From: Sciurus carolinensis
Taxonomy: Eukaryota; Chordata; Mammalia; Rodentia; Sciuridae
Reading direction: 5' to 3'
Assembly (NCBI RefSeq): GCF_902686445.1
Contig: NC_062223.1
Span: 40,828,998-40,892,997 of the forward strand
DNA length: 64,000 nucleotides
The position numbers were made by a program, and so were the translations under genes. Shown here piece by piece: positions 34,440 through 46,857 of this stretch. The first letter of the stretch is position 1, and every line of letters starts with the position of its first letter. The notes under the pieces are model-generated. The model made no database searches, was not told the DNA's origin, and was given only the letters and a program-made list of their open reading frames with translations.

Positions 34440-34720
34440 ATTTGATGTGATTTATAAATTGCTACTCTTATTGATTCCGTTGTTGCTGGTGAACCCTGCT
34501 GCTATCGAGAGCGGCTGCCTTCTGTAGTGGAGGTGCGTCTGCATCCATTAATGGAGTCTTGGGCACTGACACAATTTCATAACAGATGTCATTTACCTAG
34601 ACTGACACTGCATATGGAAATCCCTGCTGTTTCCCCTTTGCACACTGTGGAGAGGAAGCTGTTTCCTTTCTTCACTCAAAGTTGTATTTCTGTCAGGTAA
34701 TGATTCAGAACGCAATAGCT
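34440..34720. promoter_or_regulatory. Candidate conserved non-coding element
   Basis: The stretch is not repeat-derived as far as I can see, has balanced composition with scattered CpGs (gctatcgagagcggctgcct, gaggtgcgtctgcatcca), and holds E-box-like cagatg and catatg motifs, a TTAATG patch and no open frame. That mixture is typical of conserved enhancers in gene-poor DNA, but conservation is not shown by one sequence. Confidence 0.35.
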
Positions 34721-35119
34721 ACCTTTTTAAAAAATTCCACCAGGAGACATTTCTCAGTATGGCAAAAATAACCATCTTTGTATCACATTTCTTATGAAGC
34801 AAAGAAACTTGGTATACTAACACAAAGCAAAAGAGGGTTTGAACACAAATGAGTTTGAACACAAACACTTATGAGTTTGAAGTCCTAATCCTGTATAGGT
34901 TTATCATTTCATGGGAATCATCGTGAGGAAAGATTTTCCACTTCTTTTAGTATTGTATTTATTTTAACTCATCTTTTTCTTAATTATAACACTAAAACTT
35001 TTAAGATATGCCAGACATCCGTACCACTTTTCTGACATCATATTTAAGTGAAGAAAGGTATATCATATTTATACATGATAATAAAGTACTTGTAAAAGAG
35101 ATAGGTATAAAATGTTAAA

Positions 35120-35335
35120 ATTAAAAAGCGTCTTTAATCAAGCAAATACAATACACATTATGATATTCTTCAAGCTTTTTTAAAAACTCTGTCCTCAGGT
35201 GCAAAGAATTGATTTATAATGCTGTTAATTCACCTGGGAATAATTCCTCCAATCAAATATGAAATTCGATTTACATGGGCTCCAACTTGACATGCTGTGT
35301 GCAGTGTGTGCTATTATATTTTTCCTCTTTAAGAA
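35120..35335. promoter_or_regulatory. Candidate conserved non-coding element
   Basis: Non-repetitive sequence around 'gctgttaattcacctgggaa' and 'cctccaatcaaatatgaaat' combines a TTAATT core with a CACCTG E-box and CCAATC/AATCAAA-type sites. No reading frame. Suggested by appearance only. Confidence 0.3.
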
Positions 35336-35364
35336 AAAAAAATCCTTGTGAGAAAATAAGACAG

Positions 35365-35470
35365 CTTATTATCATCATTAATAGTTAACACTCACTCTGT
35401 GATGGGTGCTTTCTATGGAACAGATATTATCATTATCCCCTGAGGTAGTGATTAGTGCTATTAACCAAAT
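35365..35470 (+). mobile_element. MIR fragment
   Basis: 'cactctgtgatgggtgcttt' and 'cagatattatcattatcccc' match the middle of MIR. Confidence 0.6.
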
Positions 35471-35479
35471 GTTACCTGT

Positions 35480-35690
35480 ATCCACCTCCTGGGCAATTGG
35501 TATGATTACACCCCCCAGATACAAGCCCCTTTGAAATTAGGTGTGTGTGTGTGTCAGTGGCTACAGTGAGCAGAGCTCCCTGGAGACCCACCTCGGACCT
35601 GAAGGAAAACTTCTGCTTTGTTCAGCCCCTGAGATGTGGGCATTGTGTTACCAACACATAACCTGCAGAGCCTCATGGATGTGTCACAAT
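35480..35690 (+). mobile_element. MLT1-like LTR fragment
   Basis: 'tctgctttgttcagcccctg', 'agatgtgggcattgtgttac' and 'caacacataacctgcagagc' resemble the 3' end of MLT1-group LTRs. A short GT run (35542-35555) lies inside. The small frames at 35541-35821 are not genes. Confidence 0.55.
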
Positions 35691-36284
35691 TTTCTAATAA
35701 GAGAGCAAATTTTAGGAGAGTAAAAGTCTCTGAACCTGGAGTCTTTCCTCCAATTTTCATTACAGACCTCTATCTTCCATTTCCTTTAAGAACACAGTTC
35801 CCGACCACCCTGTGTATTTAAAATATGTGAAAATTTTCTACTCGCCTCCTTAATTTCATGGCATAATTTTCTCAACTCCTCTAAATACCTCCTTTGACTT
35901 AAGTCTTTCATGTTGCAGGGGAATTATCACCTTAAAATGGGGACAGGTTGGGAAGAAGGTAGAAGTTTCAAGGAAAATCTATTCTATTATCCATCTACTG
36001 AGAAATAAATTGAAGTGACCAATGACAGGACCTATCTTCAGTCCTGTGCAGCCTCTTCGTTTCACTACCTGGCTTACGGAGATTGAGTAGGCTCACTGCC
36101 CTCAGATATTACAGACAATTTTTATTGTTTATTAAGTTTTTCACTTTAAGTAAAATCACTTTAAATGCCCCTAAAGGACTCCTTAACTAACATCTCAGTC
36201 ATTATAGTCAGTGGAGTTTAAGAGAGAACACAATAAATTGCCCCTAGCCTTTGCTTAGAATTAAAAATCTAAACATTGCCATTA
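35691..36284. other. Single-copy sequence
   Basis: Nothing recognised. Confidence 0.45.
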
Positions 36285-36410
36285 TTTCTGCTTCTTGATC
36301 TTGGGCAATTTAGATAATCACTGTGTATCAGATTCTTCATAGGCAAAGTGGGAATAATAATGAAGCACACCTTTTAAGATCATCTAAATATTCAATCATT
36401 TGACACCTCT
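36285..36410 (-). mobile_element. MIR SINE fragment
   Basis: Reversed MIR: 'cttgatcttgggcaatttag', 'gattcttcataggcaaagtg', 'ggaataataatgaagca'. Confidence 0.65.
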
Positions 36411-37423
36411 AAACAGCTTAGGACAGTTAGATCCTGAGAATATCCTAAAAGCACAATAAAAGTTATATGGCTAATTGCCCAACACGGAGTCGACTGGACA
36501 GAAGCTCACAGAGCAGGAAAGAATAGCCTTTGCTCTCAGATACTCACAGAGGAGGAAGATGGTACAGAACATTGCAATTCAGTGTGCTAATTTTTATAAC
36601 AGCTATGGATAGAAAGGTATGAGTATAAAGGAAGGATTATTTCATCTTGGCTGAGGAAGAGACTAGAAAAATTAGAAAATTGAAGATTTAACAGGTGGAC
36701 AAGGAAATTCCCATCAGGAGGAACAAGCAAAGGCATGGAGATAGGAGAATCAACTTCAAGAGTAAGGAGAGGAAACAGGAGAAGCCGAGAAATCAGCCAC
36801 CAGGGGTCTGACTTGTGTTGGTGCAAATGTACACATGCGTGTGTGCATTTTGCTTCAAATGCTTCAGAACTGTATATTTTGTTTTCATTAAAGAAGTCAC
36901 TCCAAATTATTTTTGCAAGAATGTAAAGAATAAAACCAGATACTTTTAGACAATAATGTTTACTTGCCCAGCTAAGATGCTCAGAGATTTAGTTGGCCCT
37001 GGCAAAGGGTGAAGGAATCAAGAAAAGAGGAAAAAGGAAGATTGGTCAAAACCTTAAGTTACGCCTTTCCCACTTTTTAACATTATCTTATTACACCTGC
37101 ATGTGTTTTGCAATGTCTTTGTGCTATTTATACAAATATTACTCAAGCATTCTCTTCATCCTTTTTAAATCATATTTTCTCCCTTCTTAAGTAATAATAT
37201 CAGTGAACTTGAAAAGCATACGGTGGTTATAATTTTCTAATATATATTAAAACAAATACAAAAATGAATTTAAAAAATACTCCATTGCCACTAAAATTAC
37301 GTGTGCCATATTTCAAAGAAAAGTTTTCTTAACTCATCGTGTATGAAGATCCTGGCTAGAAGACAATCATGTGTCCACCAGTCTAGTTCTTTCTATTTAC
37401 AATGCTTTCCAGAACCAGTGATT
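36411..37423. other. Mostly single-copy; possible diverged mammalian repeat near 36600-36800
   Basis: 'caggaggaacaagcaaaggc' near 36715 resembles the 5' part of the long old repeat seen at 50.9-52.6 kb. The rest is unassigned. The frames at 36587-36926 and 36993-37190 are unsupported. Confidence 0.4.
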
Positions 37424-37527
37424 TTTTTTTGTTTGATTGTTTTGCCATCTGGGTGCCAGGGATTGAACCCAGGGCCCTGAGCATGCTAAGCAAGCACTCC
37501 ACCACTGAGCCACATCCCCAGTCCCAG
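37424..37527 (-). mobile_element. ID SINE
   Basis: T run (tail), then reversed B box (gggattgaacccagggccct) and reversed A-box region (gcactccaccactgagccac, atccccagtccc). The target duplication is not clear. Confidence 0.85.
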
Positions 37528-37700
37528 ATTCAATAAATAGATTTTGAAACACAGCTAAGCATATTGAGGAAATTGTGACAAAGGGAGAAAGGAATAAATG
37601 ATAATAAAAGGGAAAGAACAACTGGCCTTGTACTTTGTCTAAACCTGTACTTACCGAGGAACTGGAAGATTTACCTACAAGATGGTGGAAGGAGAAGGGG

Positions 37701-37770
37701 AAGTGAGTGGGCACAAGTGAGTGGGCACAAGTGAGTGGGCACAAGTGAGTGGGCACAAGTGAGTGGGCAC
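37701..37770 (+). repeat. 14-bp minisatellite, five perfect copies
   Basis: The unit aagtgagtgggcac repeats five times without a mismatch over exactly 70 bases. It inflates the 155-codon minus-strand frame (37397-37864), whose repeated Ser-Leu-Val-Pro-Thr motif is only this repeat; that frame also crosses the ID SINE and is not a gene. Confidence 0.97.
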
Positions 37771-38714
37771 CTGCACTGGAGAGGCAGGGCACGTGCTTTA
37801 GCAGAAGTTCAGAGAGTGTTACACTGGATAAAAAGGGGAGAAAATCATACCTTGTTGGGGACATCAGAGAACAAGTGCCTTAGGGCACTGCCATTTCAGT
37901 TGGATGTTAAAGGGCAGTGTGGATTTTACATGAATAAAATAAGGAAAAAATTAGGAAGACTCCGTGTATCACCACAGGAATTTGAATATCTGTTTGTATA
38001 TGCAATAAATGTCTTTGGCATTAGGCAAATCCAGCTTTCAGAGACATTAGATATCTTCCATTTGCACTTCCAGATCCATGTTCTCTCTTTCTGTGCCCAC
38101 TGTGCTCAGAATCCATATTCTGTGCCCTCTAATCCATATGGTTGCCAAATGGGCTGTCTTGGTCTTTGATATCCATTTGGGCTTGGCCATTGGTAGCAAC
38201 TGTTAAGTGATTAGAAAATGGGAAGACGCTAATTCCTGATTCCTACCCCGTCCTTCTGCATTCCTCTGCAGAGGTCTGAACTCATGAGAGGCAGCTTTCT
38301 TCATATGATTACCCTCTCCTGAGAACTGTTTTTCCTTTTTCTGGATCCTTCAGAAAGATGTGGTAGCTACCGATAGCCTCAAGATTTCTCTAATCTCCTC
38401 TAGTTCATTTGCAAACTCTCCTCATTGACCCTGTTGAAGAACACAACTCTTTTCTTCTGGGTCTGTGACCAACACAATGAACACCCCCAAATTTGATATT
38501 CTAAGTTTATATAAAGTATCATGTGCCCAGAGAGAAGTACATTATTTGAGTGACATCTTAAAGGGATTAAAGGAGGGGAGGAAATACTTGTTTGATTTTG
38601 TCCCCTTGGAGCATCTGAGACCATGAGAGGAAGCTGATCTATCTCAAATCTTCTACACACCTGAGAGGCATGATGATGGAGTTTAAAACAATTACCTCTT
38701 ATGACCACAGCCTA
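37771..38714. other. Single-copy sequence
   Basis: The 144-codon plus-strand frame (37735-38169) starts in the minisatellite and shows no recognised domain; I treat it as chance. The 102-codon minus frame at 38400-38708 is likewise unsupported. Confidence 0.45.
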
Positions 38715-38900
38715 CATTTAAATTCTTTCTCTGCTACTTGCTAACTCTATGCTTTGGAGAGAATTTCTTAAATTCCTTGTGCCTCTGTTTTGCCATTTTA
38801 AAATGAGGCCAATTATAAGTTCCACAGGGTTTTTGAGAGGATGAAATGAGTTGATAATTGTGAAGTGTCAGAAATAATACCAAATAAATGTATAAACACT
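38715..38900 (-). mobile_element. MIR SINE
   Basis: Reversed MIR over much of its length: 'ctgctacttgctaactctat', 'gcctctgttttgccatttta', 'aaatgaggccaattataagt', 'ttttgagaggatgaaatgag'. Confidence 0.8.
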
Positions 38901-39814
38901 AGCCAACATTATTAGTATTAGGTAGAATAGTACCTTAACATTTTTTTTAATTTGGGGATGTTTTCATTTTTTTTAACTACTCAACTCAATAAAATAAAAC
39001 AAGTGTGCAGTTTGGTCTATGCATGATTGTATCCCAAACTGTGCTGCAATGCAAAGGGTTCAGGAAGGTTGAAGGAAAACTCCATCCTCTGAAATCCTCT
39101 TCTTCCCAGCATTGATTGCCTCCATGTCCCACACCAGGATACCTACACATGGATGATAGACCATCTATGCTAGACCATCTATATCCTATGGATCGGTGCT
39201 GCATTTCATCACTTCCTTATTTCATAGTAATATTCCATCTGCAGAAAATTTTCTCTTCACCCTTGGGTTGTCTCAAACTTAACTTTAAGTACTACTTTAA
39301 TTCTTTTCTTTCAGATGTCTGCAATCTTTTCTCGACCTTTTAATCATTTTGTGATTAAAAATCAGTACCTTTAATTTATCTGGACTTAAAAGTTCTAGAC
39401 AATATTTACACTTTGCCTCAGGCCCCCCTTTTCCACCACAATCAGCATTTTTGATTCTTGACCTTTTAATATGTACCTTTTCTCGCAGCACATTCATCTG
39501 ATTTGAGGAAATCAACTCCCCTATGTGAAACACCACCAACAAAAAGATATTCAAATTGAAGAAAATCATAGAAGCCATTACAAGGTCCAAGGTGGATAAC
39601 CCATGTATGCTTTAGCTTCCACCTAGGAATTTCTACCTGTCCCTTTTATGTCCTAGATGATGGCACTAAGAGAACTTTCTACTTTAAACTTATTTTCCAT
39701 CATATGAAATGTGGCTGGAAATGATCAAAGAGCCTGGTCCACTGTTTAAATAGAAGATCACCACCCACGATGACCAGGAAAATGTCTTAGAGAGTTGCAG
39801 ATTGTATGTTTTCC
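38901..39814. other. Single-copy sequence
   Basis: A near-exact short duplication (ctagaccatctat / gatagaccatctat) lies near 39157-39183. Frames on both strands (38986-39204, 39116-39343, 39297-39590) have no domain. Confidence 0.45.
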
Positions 39815-40185
39815 ACTTGAGTCATGTTGTGAATATCTGGGTCACTCCAGAGCTCATATGCTAAACTCCTAATCTCCTTCACGATGTGTAATATCAGGAC
39901 ATGGGACTTTGAGAGGTGATGAGGTCATGGGGGTACAACCCTCAAAAATGGGATCAGTTATTAATTATTAAAGTGGCCCAAGAAAGACCCTTCATTCCTG
40001 CATTCGCATGTGTGAACACAGTTATAAAAGGTCCTTGGGACCAGAAAACAGACTCGCCAGACACAGATCTGCCAGCACTTTCATCTTGGACTGCCAGGGT
40101 TCCAGAATCATGAGAAAGAAATGTCCGTTGTTCATAGCTGCTCAGTTTAGGGAATGTTCTACTGCAACCTAAATGGACTAAATGA
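39815..40185 (+). mobile_element. MLT1-type MaLR LTR
   Basis: 'cctaatctccttcacgatgt', 'gatgaggtcatgggggtaca', 'aaaagacccttcattcctgc'-like text, then 'catcttggactgccagggtt' and 'ccagaatcatgagaaagaaa', ending 'ctaaatggactaaatgac', are in MLT1 order. The 65-codon frame at 39916-40113 lies inside. Confidence 0.8.
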
Positions 40186-43100
40186 CTGGGAACCTCATAA
40201 GCCAGTGTCCATACTGAAAATGGAGTGCAGTCCTTTATAGATGCAAGGATGGTACTTTAATAAGTAGTGGGAGAATGTCAAGGAAATCAATCAATCCAAG
40301 GTGACAGGCCAACATGGAATTCTTGGTTAATATAGATAAAATCTAGAGTTAAGAACAATTTTACCAAACTCAGAAGGATTATATAGTAAAATGAATCACG
40401 AATCTTCATTCCAGGGAATGTAAATTATCCAATTATCCACTTTAAACTTCCTGTTGTGTTTTTCCCAGGGTCAGTTCTCAGGTTGCTTTTTGGCATTAAT
40501 TTTTCTATCTTCAGATTCTGAGAGACAGAATTGAAACCTCCTACCAAATAGGAGAAATAATTTTTTTCCCAAATCCAACAAGAATATGTTTCCCATTAAA
40601 GTGATAAATAAATTACACATTACTTCCTGAGGAAGGACCTACAGAAATGTCACCACATCTTTCCAAAACGAATGTGTTCTACCATACCGTTGCTTTTTAT
40701 AAACTCAAGGAGAAATTTCACACTGTACATCTAATAGAGAGCACATCCTTCTCAATTTTTTCAACTCTGTTCCTGTCATTTCCTAGGACTCACATCAAAA
40801 CAGCTCTATTTTCCATATCTGCTTTCTGACTTTTCTCGTCTTTACTCTGCTGTAGACTCAGTCACCGACAATTTTGATGAGGGTTCTTACTGCACAGAAA
40901 TGTCTTTGTACCATTGTTTTCAAAGGCTTTTATAACTGAAACCATCTGCTCTTTTCCCTCCCTCTTCCTGTTGTGTAAAACAATTTTGAAATACAGTGAA
41001 GGAAAGAAATGCAATCCTAAACTGCTGTCCTGTGTCGTGCCACGCATTAATTTTCAAGCTGTTTTGCTAGGCGGCATCCATTTCTCCAGTAAAATGGCAA
41101 AGTGTTGGTGCCTTTAGGGCCTGACTTTGCTTTTTTCTTAATCATAAGTAATTAGAGAAACTGCCACATGTTGTTTTGGATACTGTTTAAGTTCAGAAAT
41201 GCTTTGAAAGGGTATATATACAGCCAGATTAAAGATATCCGAAGGCAATTTAGTATCTTCAAAAGCTCAAATGGGTTGATTTGTTACTTCAATCCACTTT
41301 ACAACACCTGGCTTTGCATAAAATTGAAGACTTAGCCTAAGAAAAAAATACCTAATGAGGCACCAAAAAGGAAATTGTGGTTCAGTCTCATTCTCTTCTG
41401 TGCAATTAACCTTCTACACAGGGAGAGGGCTGCCTGTGGAATGAGGTACACCATCAAGGCCTCTTGGGAAAATCTCCTGTCCCCCTCCACCGTACCCAAA
41501 GTGCCCCTGTAGAAATTATTCCTCAGGGTCTTGGAAACATTGCAGTCCCTGATGCTCCACTTTTAAATTACAAATATCTTTCAGAGATGATACTTTTTCA
41601 GGGTTAACTTACATTTAATTGTCTAAACATGCCTGCTAGCCAAGAGGGAATCTGTACTGAAAAATAGACTAAACAGGTTTCTAGGCTGAAGGATCAGGGA
41701 CAGGCAGGTAAAGGAAAGCAGAAGGAGCTGCAGGGCTTATTGTGAGTCACCAAAAACCTAAGGTAGAGGCTTAGGATCCCAGTGAGGGATGGGAATTAAG
41801 AATGACCTAATAACCACCTGCATTCTTTATCTAGGTACCTTTCACTTATGTTTACCAAATACAATTAACTGTGGTGCTTCTATTGACAGCAACTTTTTTT
41901 TTCTCCCTCCCAGCACAAATCACTATTAAATTCCATGTACCTAATGAGAGAAGCCTTTTAGGATTTTCCAAGATTAAAGGATGCCTTTGCTGCCCTCCCA
42001 AGTGAGCACTAGACCACTTGCCCAGGGGTTCCAGTCACCATCCCATCTGGGCAACATGGCTAGAGGGAGGGGAACCAAAGAATGGAAAGGCAGATGAGGC
42101 AATAGTTGGAAAACTGGGAGTATCCCTGGCTATTCCAGTCCTTGTCAAATGTTCCTTGCCAAATGTTCCTGACCTAGAGGCAGGATCCTGCAGCAGCACT
42201 GCCAGGACTACAGAAGCTGTGACTTTGTGGATTTGTTAATGAAGGAAACCATTTGCCTTTGGTCTTGAAGAAGAGAATTCAGCATGTCTACAAAGCTACA
42301 ATGTGATGTGATTCATCATTCATCTTGGAAATCAGCAGGATAATACCATGGACTTCATCCTAAAAAGAGTTGTTAAGAACCAAATGTTTCCTCAACTATA
42401 CGATTCCAAAAGAATCAAATGCCAAGACACTTTGTGATTCTAATATTGCACAGAACTTCCATGGTCCCGGTGACAGTGCATGTGATAACGATCCAGGATA
42501 TATGTATGCCACAACAGAAAACCTGCTAGTGTCCCTGCCCGTGAATTCTGAGCTTCCTGAGAAACCAGTGATGCCATGAAAAAACCAAGAATATTTCTAG
42601 AAAGAGCAGATCACTAAAGTGTGAAGTAAACTAGAGAAAATGTCTTGGAGCAACTTCCAGCCACCAAACTATAGCTCAGGGGTCATGGAGCAAAAAGACC
42701 AGGAAGGGATAAGTACAATCTTTCTAAAGTTATTCATGAACTTCAACCCTCACTTCCTTCAGTTGTGAAACGTGAGTGATGGGTGCCACAAAGTGCTTTC
42801 AATCCTGTCTGTGACTCTTCTGGTTTCTGTAAAGTCACTCCAAAAGTCACAGCAGGGTGGTGAGGAGACAGCAATAGGTGAGGTGGCAGTCTCACATGCC
42901 AGGGCCCCATGGCTGCTTCCGTTCCACTGACCTCCCAGGGAAAGGCCCCTCCAGTGTCTGAGACACAGCACTCACTGCCAGTGTCCGTCCCAAATTGGAC
43001 CTTCACTGTCCTTATAACAAAGGGGACTTTAAGCCAATAGTATTGTGGCCCTGATTTCTTTTCCAAAATATTTTCACATTTTTAAGGTACTGTCTTTGTT

Positions 43101-43249
43101 CATAGTATTCTCATACCAAGAATGACTTCTTCTGAAATTTTTGATTTGAGGTATTTTCCTTATCCATATTTCCCTGCCCTTTCCCACACTTTTCCCTCTT
43201 ATCATTAGATCCTCTATTGTCTACTTCTAAATTCATGGAGTGTCATGGG
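40186..43249. other. Single-copy sequence, 3 kb without a recognised element
   Basis: The longest repeat-poor stretch in the window. Frames include 42018-42239, 42370-42579 and two overlapping minus frames at 42743-43066; none shows a domain, and neither splice-flanked nor conserved coding structure is apparent. Confidence 0.45.
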
Positions 43250-43306
43250 GTGTGTGTGGACAGAGGGAGGGAGAGGGAAAAGAGTGAGAGAGAGAGAGAG
43301 AGAAAC
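43250..43306 (+). repeat. GA-rich simple repeat
   Basis: gtgtgtgtggacagagggag leads into interrupted GGGA then an uninterrupted (GA)n run near 43285-43302. Confidence 0.9.
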
Positions 43307-44385
43307 TTGATTTTAAAAAGTCATTTCTGAGACAAACACTTTATCTTATTCTTGTCTATATTTACACATGCATATATGCTTGAATAAATATATATTGAAT
43401 AGAAAAGCACTTTTACAAAATGTTTAAAAGCCAAAAATCTGTGTGAAAATCACCTCGATTGGTTTATCTGAAGGTTCTTTCTCTCTGTCAGTTTTTGGAG
43501 TGCATGTGAAAGTCAGTTCCCTATGAACTTGGACATTTATGAAGATGTGCCTTAATGATCCACCAGAATGAGTCTCCTTGAAGAGACTGTCTGACATGGC
43601 ACTTGTTGGTGATGATTTTTGATGATGGTCCTGGGGTAAAACAAGCCACAGAAAATTTGTTCTCATCCCTGGAGGTGACTTCTAAGGATTCACGTAGCTA
43701 GAAGGTCCTCAGAAATTTATCCTGGCTCTACTCAGGCCCACATCTTCTCACCTGAAATGGCTGACTGCAAAACCATTCCCTGCTCCCAATTATCTCCCAG
43801 AGTCCCCAGGGGATGCTGCAGATGTGGGCATGAGGAGTCTGTGCCGTCCGGGCACCGTGCTGCTGTGCTAGATCCACTGGAAGTCTGCTGTGTGCACCAG
43901 GCACCTTGGCGCTCACTGAAAGCTGTGGCTTTCTTGTTGGCTCTGCTGAGTCTGCCACAGAAGTTAATTGCCTGGGAAACAGAGTTGTGCCTGGGGGAGA
44001 GGGGAGGGGGCCCTGGTGCTTCCTCAGGTACTAAATAGCACTCTGTTTCTTTCAGTTCTCACAAAATCCTTTATTACACCAATTTCTTTGGTTTCTGCTT
44101 TATTTTTTCTTGGAAGGACTGAATATTAATTCTTAGGCTCTTAATCTCTAAAAATAAACAAAAACAAAAACAAAAAAATCTTGCACAAGAACATCTTTCC
44201 TTAAATGAATAAAAAATTAAAAATTAAATAACTACACAATACAAAAAAATTATGGTTACTTATCCATGCTAATAGATAGATGCTCAGAAGATCAACAATT
44301 TATCAGGAAACCCAAATTCTGAATTCCAGGTTTGACAAGTAGGGACTCCTATCTACACATACTACCTCCATTTCTATATATTACA
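43307..44385. other. Single-copy sequence with a GC-richer patch
   Basis: 43690-44035 is GC-richer with frames on both strands (76 codons minus, 93 codons plus), but no domain or homologue is recognised. AATAAA-like and A-rich text follows (44150-44230). Confidence 0.4.
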
Positions 44386-44401
44386 CACATTCTTAATCTT
44401 T

Positions 44402-44812
44402 TTTTAATTTGTTCTAATTAGTTATACATGACAGTAGAATGCATTTTGACACATTGTACATAAATGGAGTGTAACTTCTCATTTTTCTGGTTCTACCTGA
44501 TGTATCACATTGGTCATGTAATCATGTATGCATGTAGGGTAATAAAGTTCAATTCATTCTATTATCCTTCCTACCCCCAAACCCCTCCCCTCCCTTCACT
44601 CCCCTCTGCCTAATACAAAGTACCTCTATTCCTCCCTAGCCCTTCCCCCTATTATGAATTAGCATCTGCATATCAGAGAAAACATTTAGCCTTTAATTTT
44701 TTGGGATTGGCTTATTTCACTTAGCATGATATTCTCCAGCTCTATCCATTTACCAGCAAATACCATAATTTCATTTTTCTTTAAGGCTGAGTAGTAGTCC
44801 ATTGTATGTATA

Positions 44813-44851
<39 letters not shown>

Positions 44852-44973
44852 CACATTTTCTTTATCCATTCATCTGTTGAAGGGCATCTAAGTTGGTTCC
44901 ATAAGTTTGTGAATTGTGGTGCTATTAACAATGATGTGGCTGTGTCACTGTAGTATGCTGATTTTAAGTCCTT
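44402..44973 (-). mobile_element. 5'-truncated L1 with TSD
   Basis: Reversed 3' UTR (agttatacatgacagtagaa, tgcattttgacacattgtac), then the ORF2 end (atttcacttagcatgatatt, catctgttgaagggcatcta). Target duplication: cacattcttaatcttt at 44386-44401 and cacattctcaatcttt at 44974-44989, 15 of 16 matching. A TG/TA microsatellite (44811-44853) has grown inside ORF2. Confidence 0.95.
44811..44853 (+). repeat. (TG)n(TA)n microsatellite inside L1
   Basis: A gtgtgtgtg run followed by an atatatat run at the place where L1 ORF2 normally has 'gtgtatatatacca'. Confidence 0.9.
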
Positions 44974-44989
44974 CACATTCTCAATCTTT

Positions 44990-46699
44990 GTGGTTGGATT
45001 TCTTATACTTCTTCTTGTTGAAAAATCATTTTATTCCAGATATCTTCATGTAACACCCAAAACAATCCGGTAAGGTTGGTAATATTTTCCTGATACATTT
45101 TTCTTTTAAAATTGACTCTGAGAGTAAACTTAGCATGATTTTGCCTATTTCAGTTGTAAACAAAAAGCAGATCTCTCCCATGTGCACGCAGGGGAGTCTG
45201 ATACTTCCACAGAAGTAAATTCTCACGTGCCTTTACATCGTCACTGCACTGTAACTTCCAAATCCAAAATTAGAAGGAAGAGGACTTAAGCTGTGAATTT
45301 TTCCCACTCTTTTCATGTTGCTCAACTTGACCTGATTTTTGACTCTGGAAGAGGAAGGAGAAAATGTGTTATTTGTGTGTGTGATGAATAATGTAAGTGA
45401 CAAGAACAGAATTAGAAATAGAGTGACTGATGAAACTATTGATTACCTCCTCTGCTTAAACTAACACGTGAGACAGTTGAAACCACAGAAACCACATTCA
45501 GATAATTAAGTCGAGAGTCTGATCTACACCCAGAGGGATACAAATGTCTAAACACAGTGCTAGAATCCACTGCAGTGGCCTGCACAGGGAAGGTTATCTA
45601 ATCTGATGGAATTCTCCTAGGAGGAGCTGAAGAACTGGGCACAGTCAAGGCCAAGTGCATTCATTCACATTATGAGCATCTATTTTTTTTTTTTTTTTTC
45701 TGAATTAGTTCCTGAGTTCATGTAAGTATGTTTTATTAGAATAAATTATGGGGAGAGACAAATTTTATTAAACCAGCTCAGAAACTCCACTCACCAAATA
45801 AATCTAGGTCAGAGAAGAAAAGATTTAAAAAAAAAAACTGATTCCATCCAAAGGAGCAAAAAAAAAAAAAAAAAAAAAAGTACCTGCAGAAGACAGAAGA
45901 CAGGAGTACTGGTTGACTAGCCAGGATGATAAATGAAGCAGGGCTAGCGCCAGAGCAGGGTAGAGGTCCAGAAAAGGAAAGAGACTGGACCAGACTGGCT
46001 GGAATGTGGCTGCCAAGGTGGGCAGTGTTCTCCAGAGTCTGGGAGGAAAGGAACCCTGGTTTGCACACTGGAGGTCTCCTGCATTACTTCTGCCCTGTTC
46101 TCCTCCCCACATTCCCTACACTCATCACACTGTCAGTAAGTTCATCTCTTCAAAACAACAACAACTTTAACTTTCTCCCCAGGCCTCTGAAATTCACCTT
46201 CTCACTTCCTCTCACCTGTGAGTTCTCTGTTGGTAAATTCCCCGTTCAAAGTTAAATGTCAGATCAAGTAGTTGGTGAGCGCTCTTGTTCTTTCTTGACT
46301 CTAACCCCAACTGACACCCCCATCACCATTGAGATAACCCCCCTCTCTTGTATCATGATGAAAATAAATCTCCACCTTATTCCCTATTGATCAATGAAGC
46401 AGGGTACTTTTTCCTTGCTGATTAAATTTGTTCCAATCTCTCTAGTTTAAAAGTAACAGAAAAAGACAACTGTTAGCTCTGGTTTCTTCTCCATTCTAGA
46501 CAATTTCTCCTCATGTTAACTCCAATTTATGACAAAAAGAGAAAATGTAATAAATTCCATCTTTCCCCAGAGATCTCCATTCCTTATGGTGGATCTTATT
46601 TAGCATAAATTCTCCCAAAGCATCCCATCCTCTTATATTCAATGACAAAAATTAAACTTCATTGCAAAACATTAGATACACAAAACACCTAGTATTGCC
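44990..46699. other. Single-copy sequence with homopolymer runs
   Basis: T17 at 45683-45699 and A22 at 45858-45879. The 109-codon frame at 45926-46255 and overlapping minus frames (45778-46112) show no recognised domain. Confidence 0.45.
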
Positions 46700-46805
46700 A
46701 TGATTGAGTAGCATTCATTCATTTTAGCAAATATCCATAGAACACAGTGTCAGGTACTCTTTTACAGTGCCCAAAACAAAGAGCTTTCCCTCTAGGAGTT
46801 TAAAT
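46700..46805 (+). mobile_element. Mammal-wide old repeat fragment
   Basis: 'attcattcattttagcaaat' then 'agtgtcaggtactcttttac' and 'aaaacaaagagctttccctc' resemble the start of the same long mammalian repeat found at 50.9 kb. Family not assigned. Confidence 0.45.
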
Positions 46806-46857
46806 TTTTCAGTAATCCCCAACTGTAGTAACTAAAGAATGGGTTCCAGAGAAGTGA

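Noticed and set aside
37397..37864. 155-codon minus-strand frame with a repeated Pro/Thr/Leu motif
   Set aside because: The repeat motif is the 14-bp minisatellite read in frame, and the frame also crosses an ID SINE.
37735..38169. 144-codon plus-strand frame
   Set aside because: Starts in the minisatellite; no recognised domain or homologue.
43690..44040. GC-richer patch as an exon or CpG island
   Set aside because: CpG count is low, frames on both strands are short and no domain or splice structure is evident.
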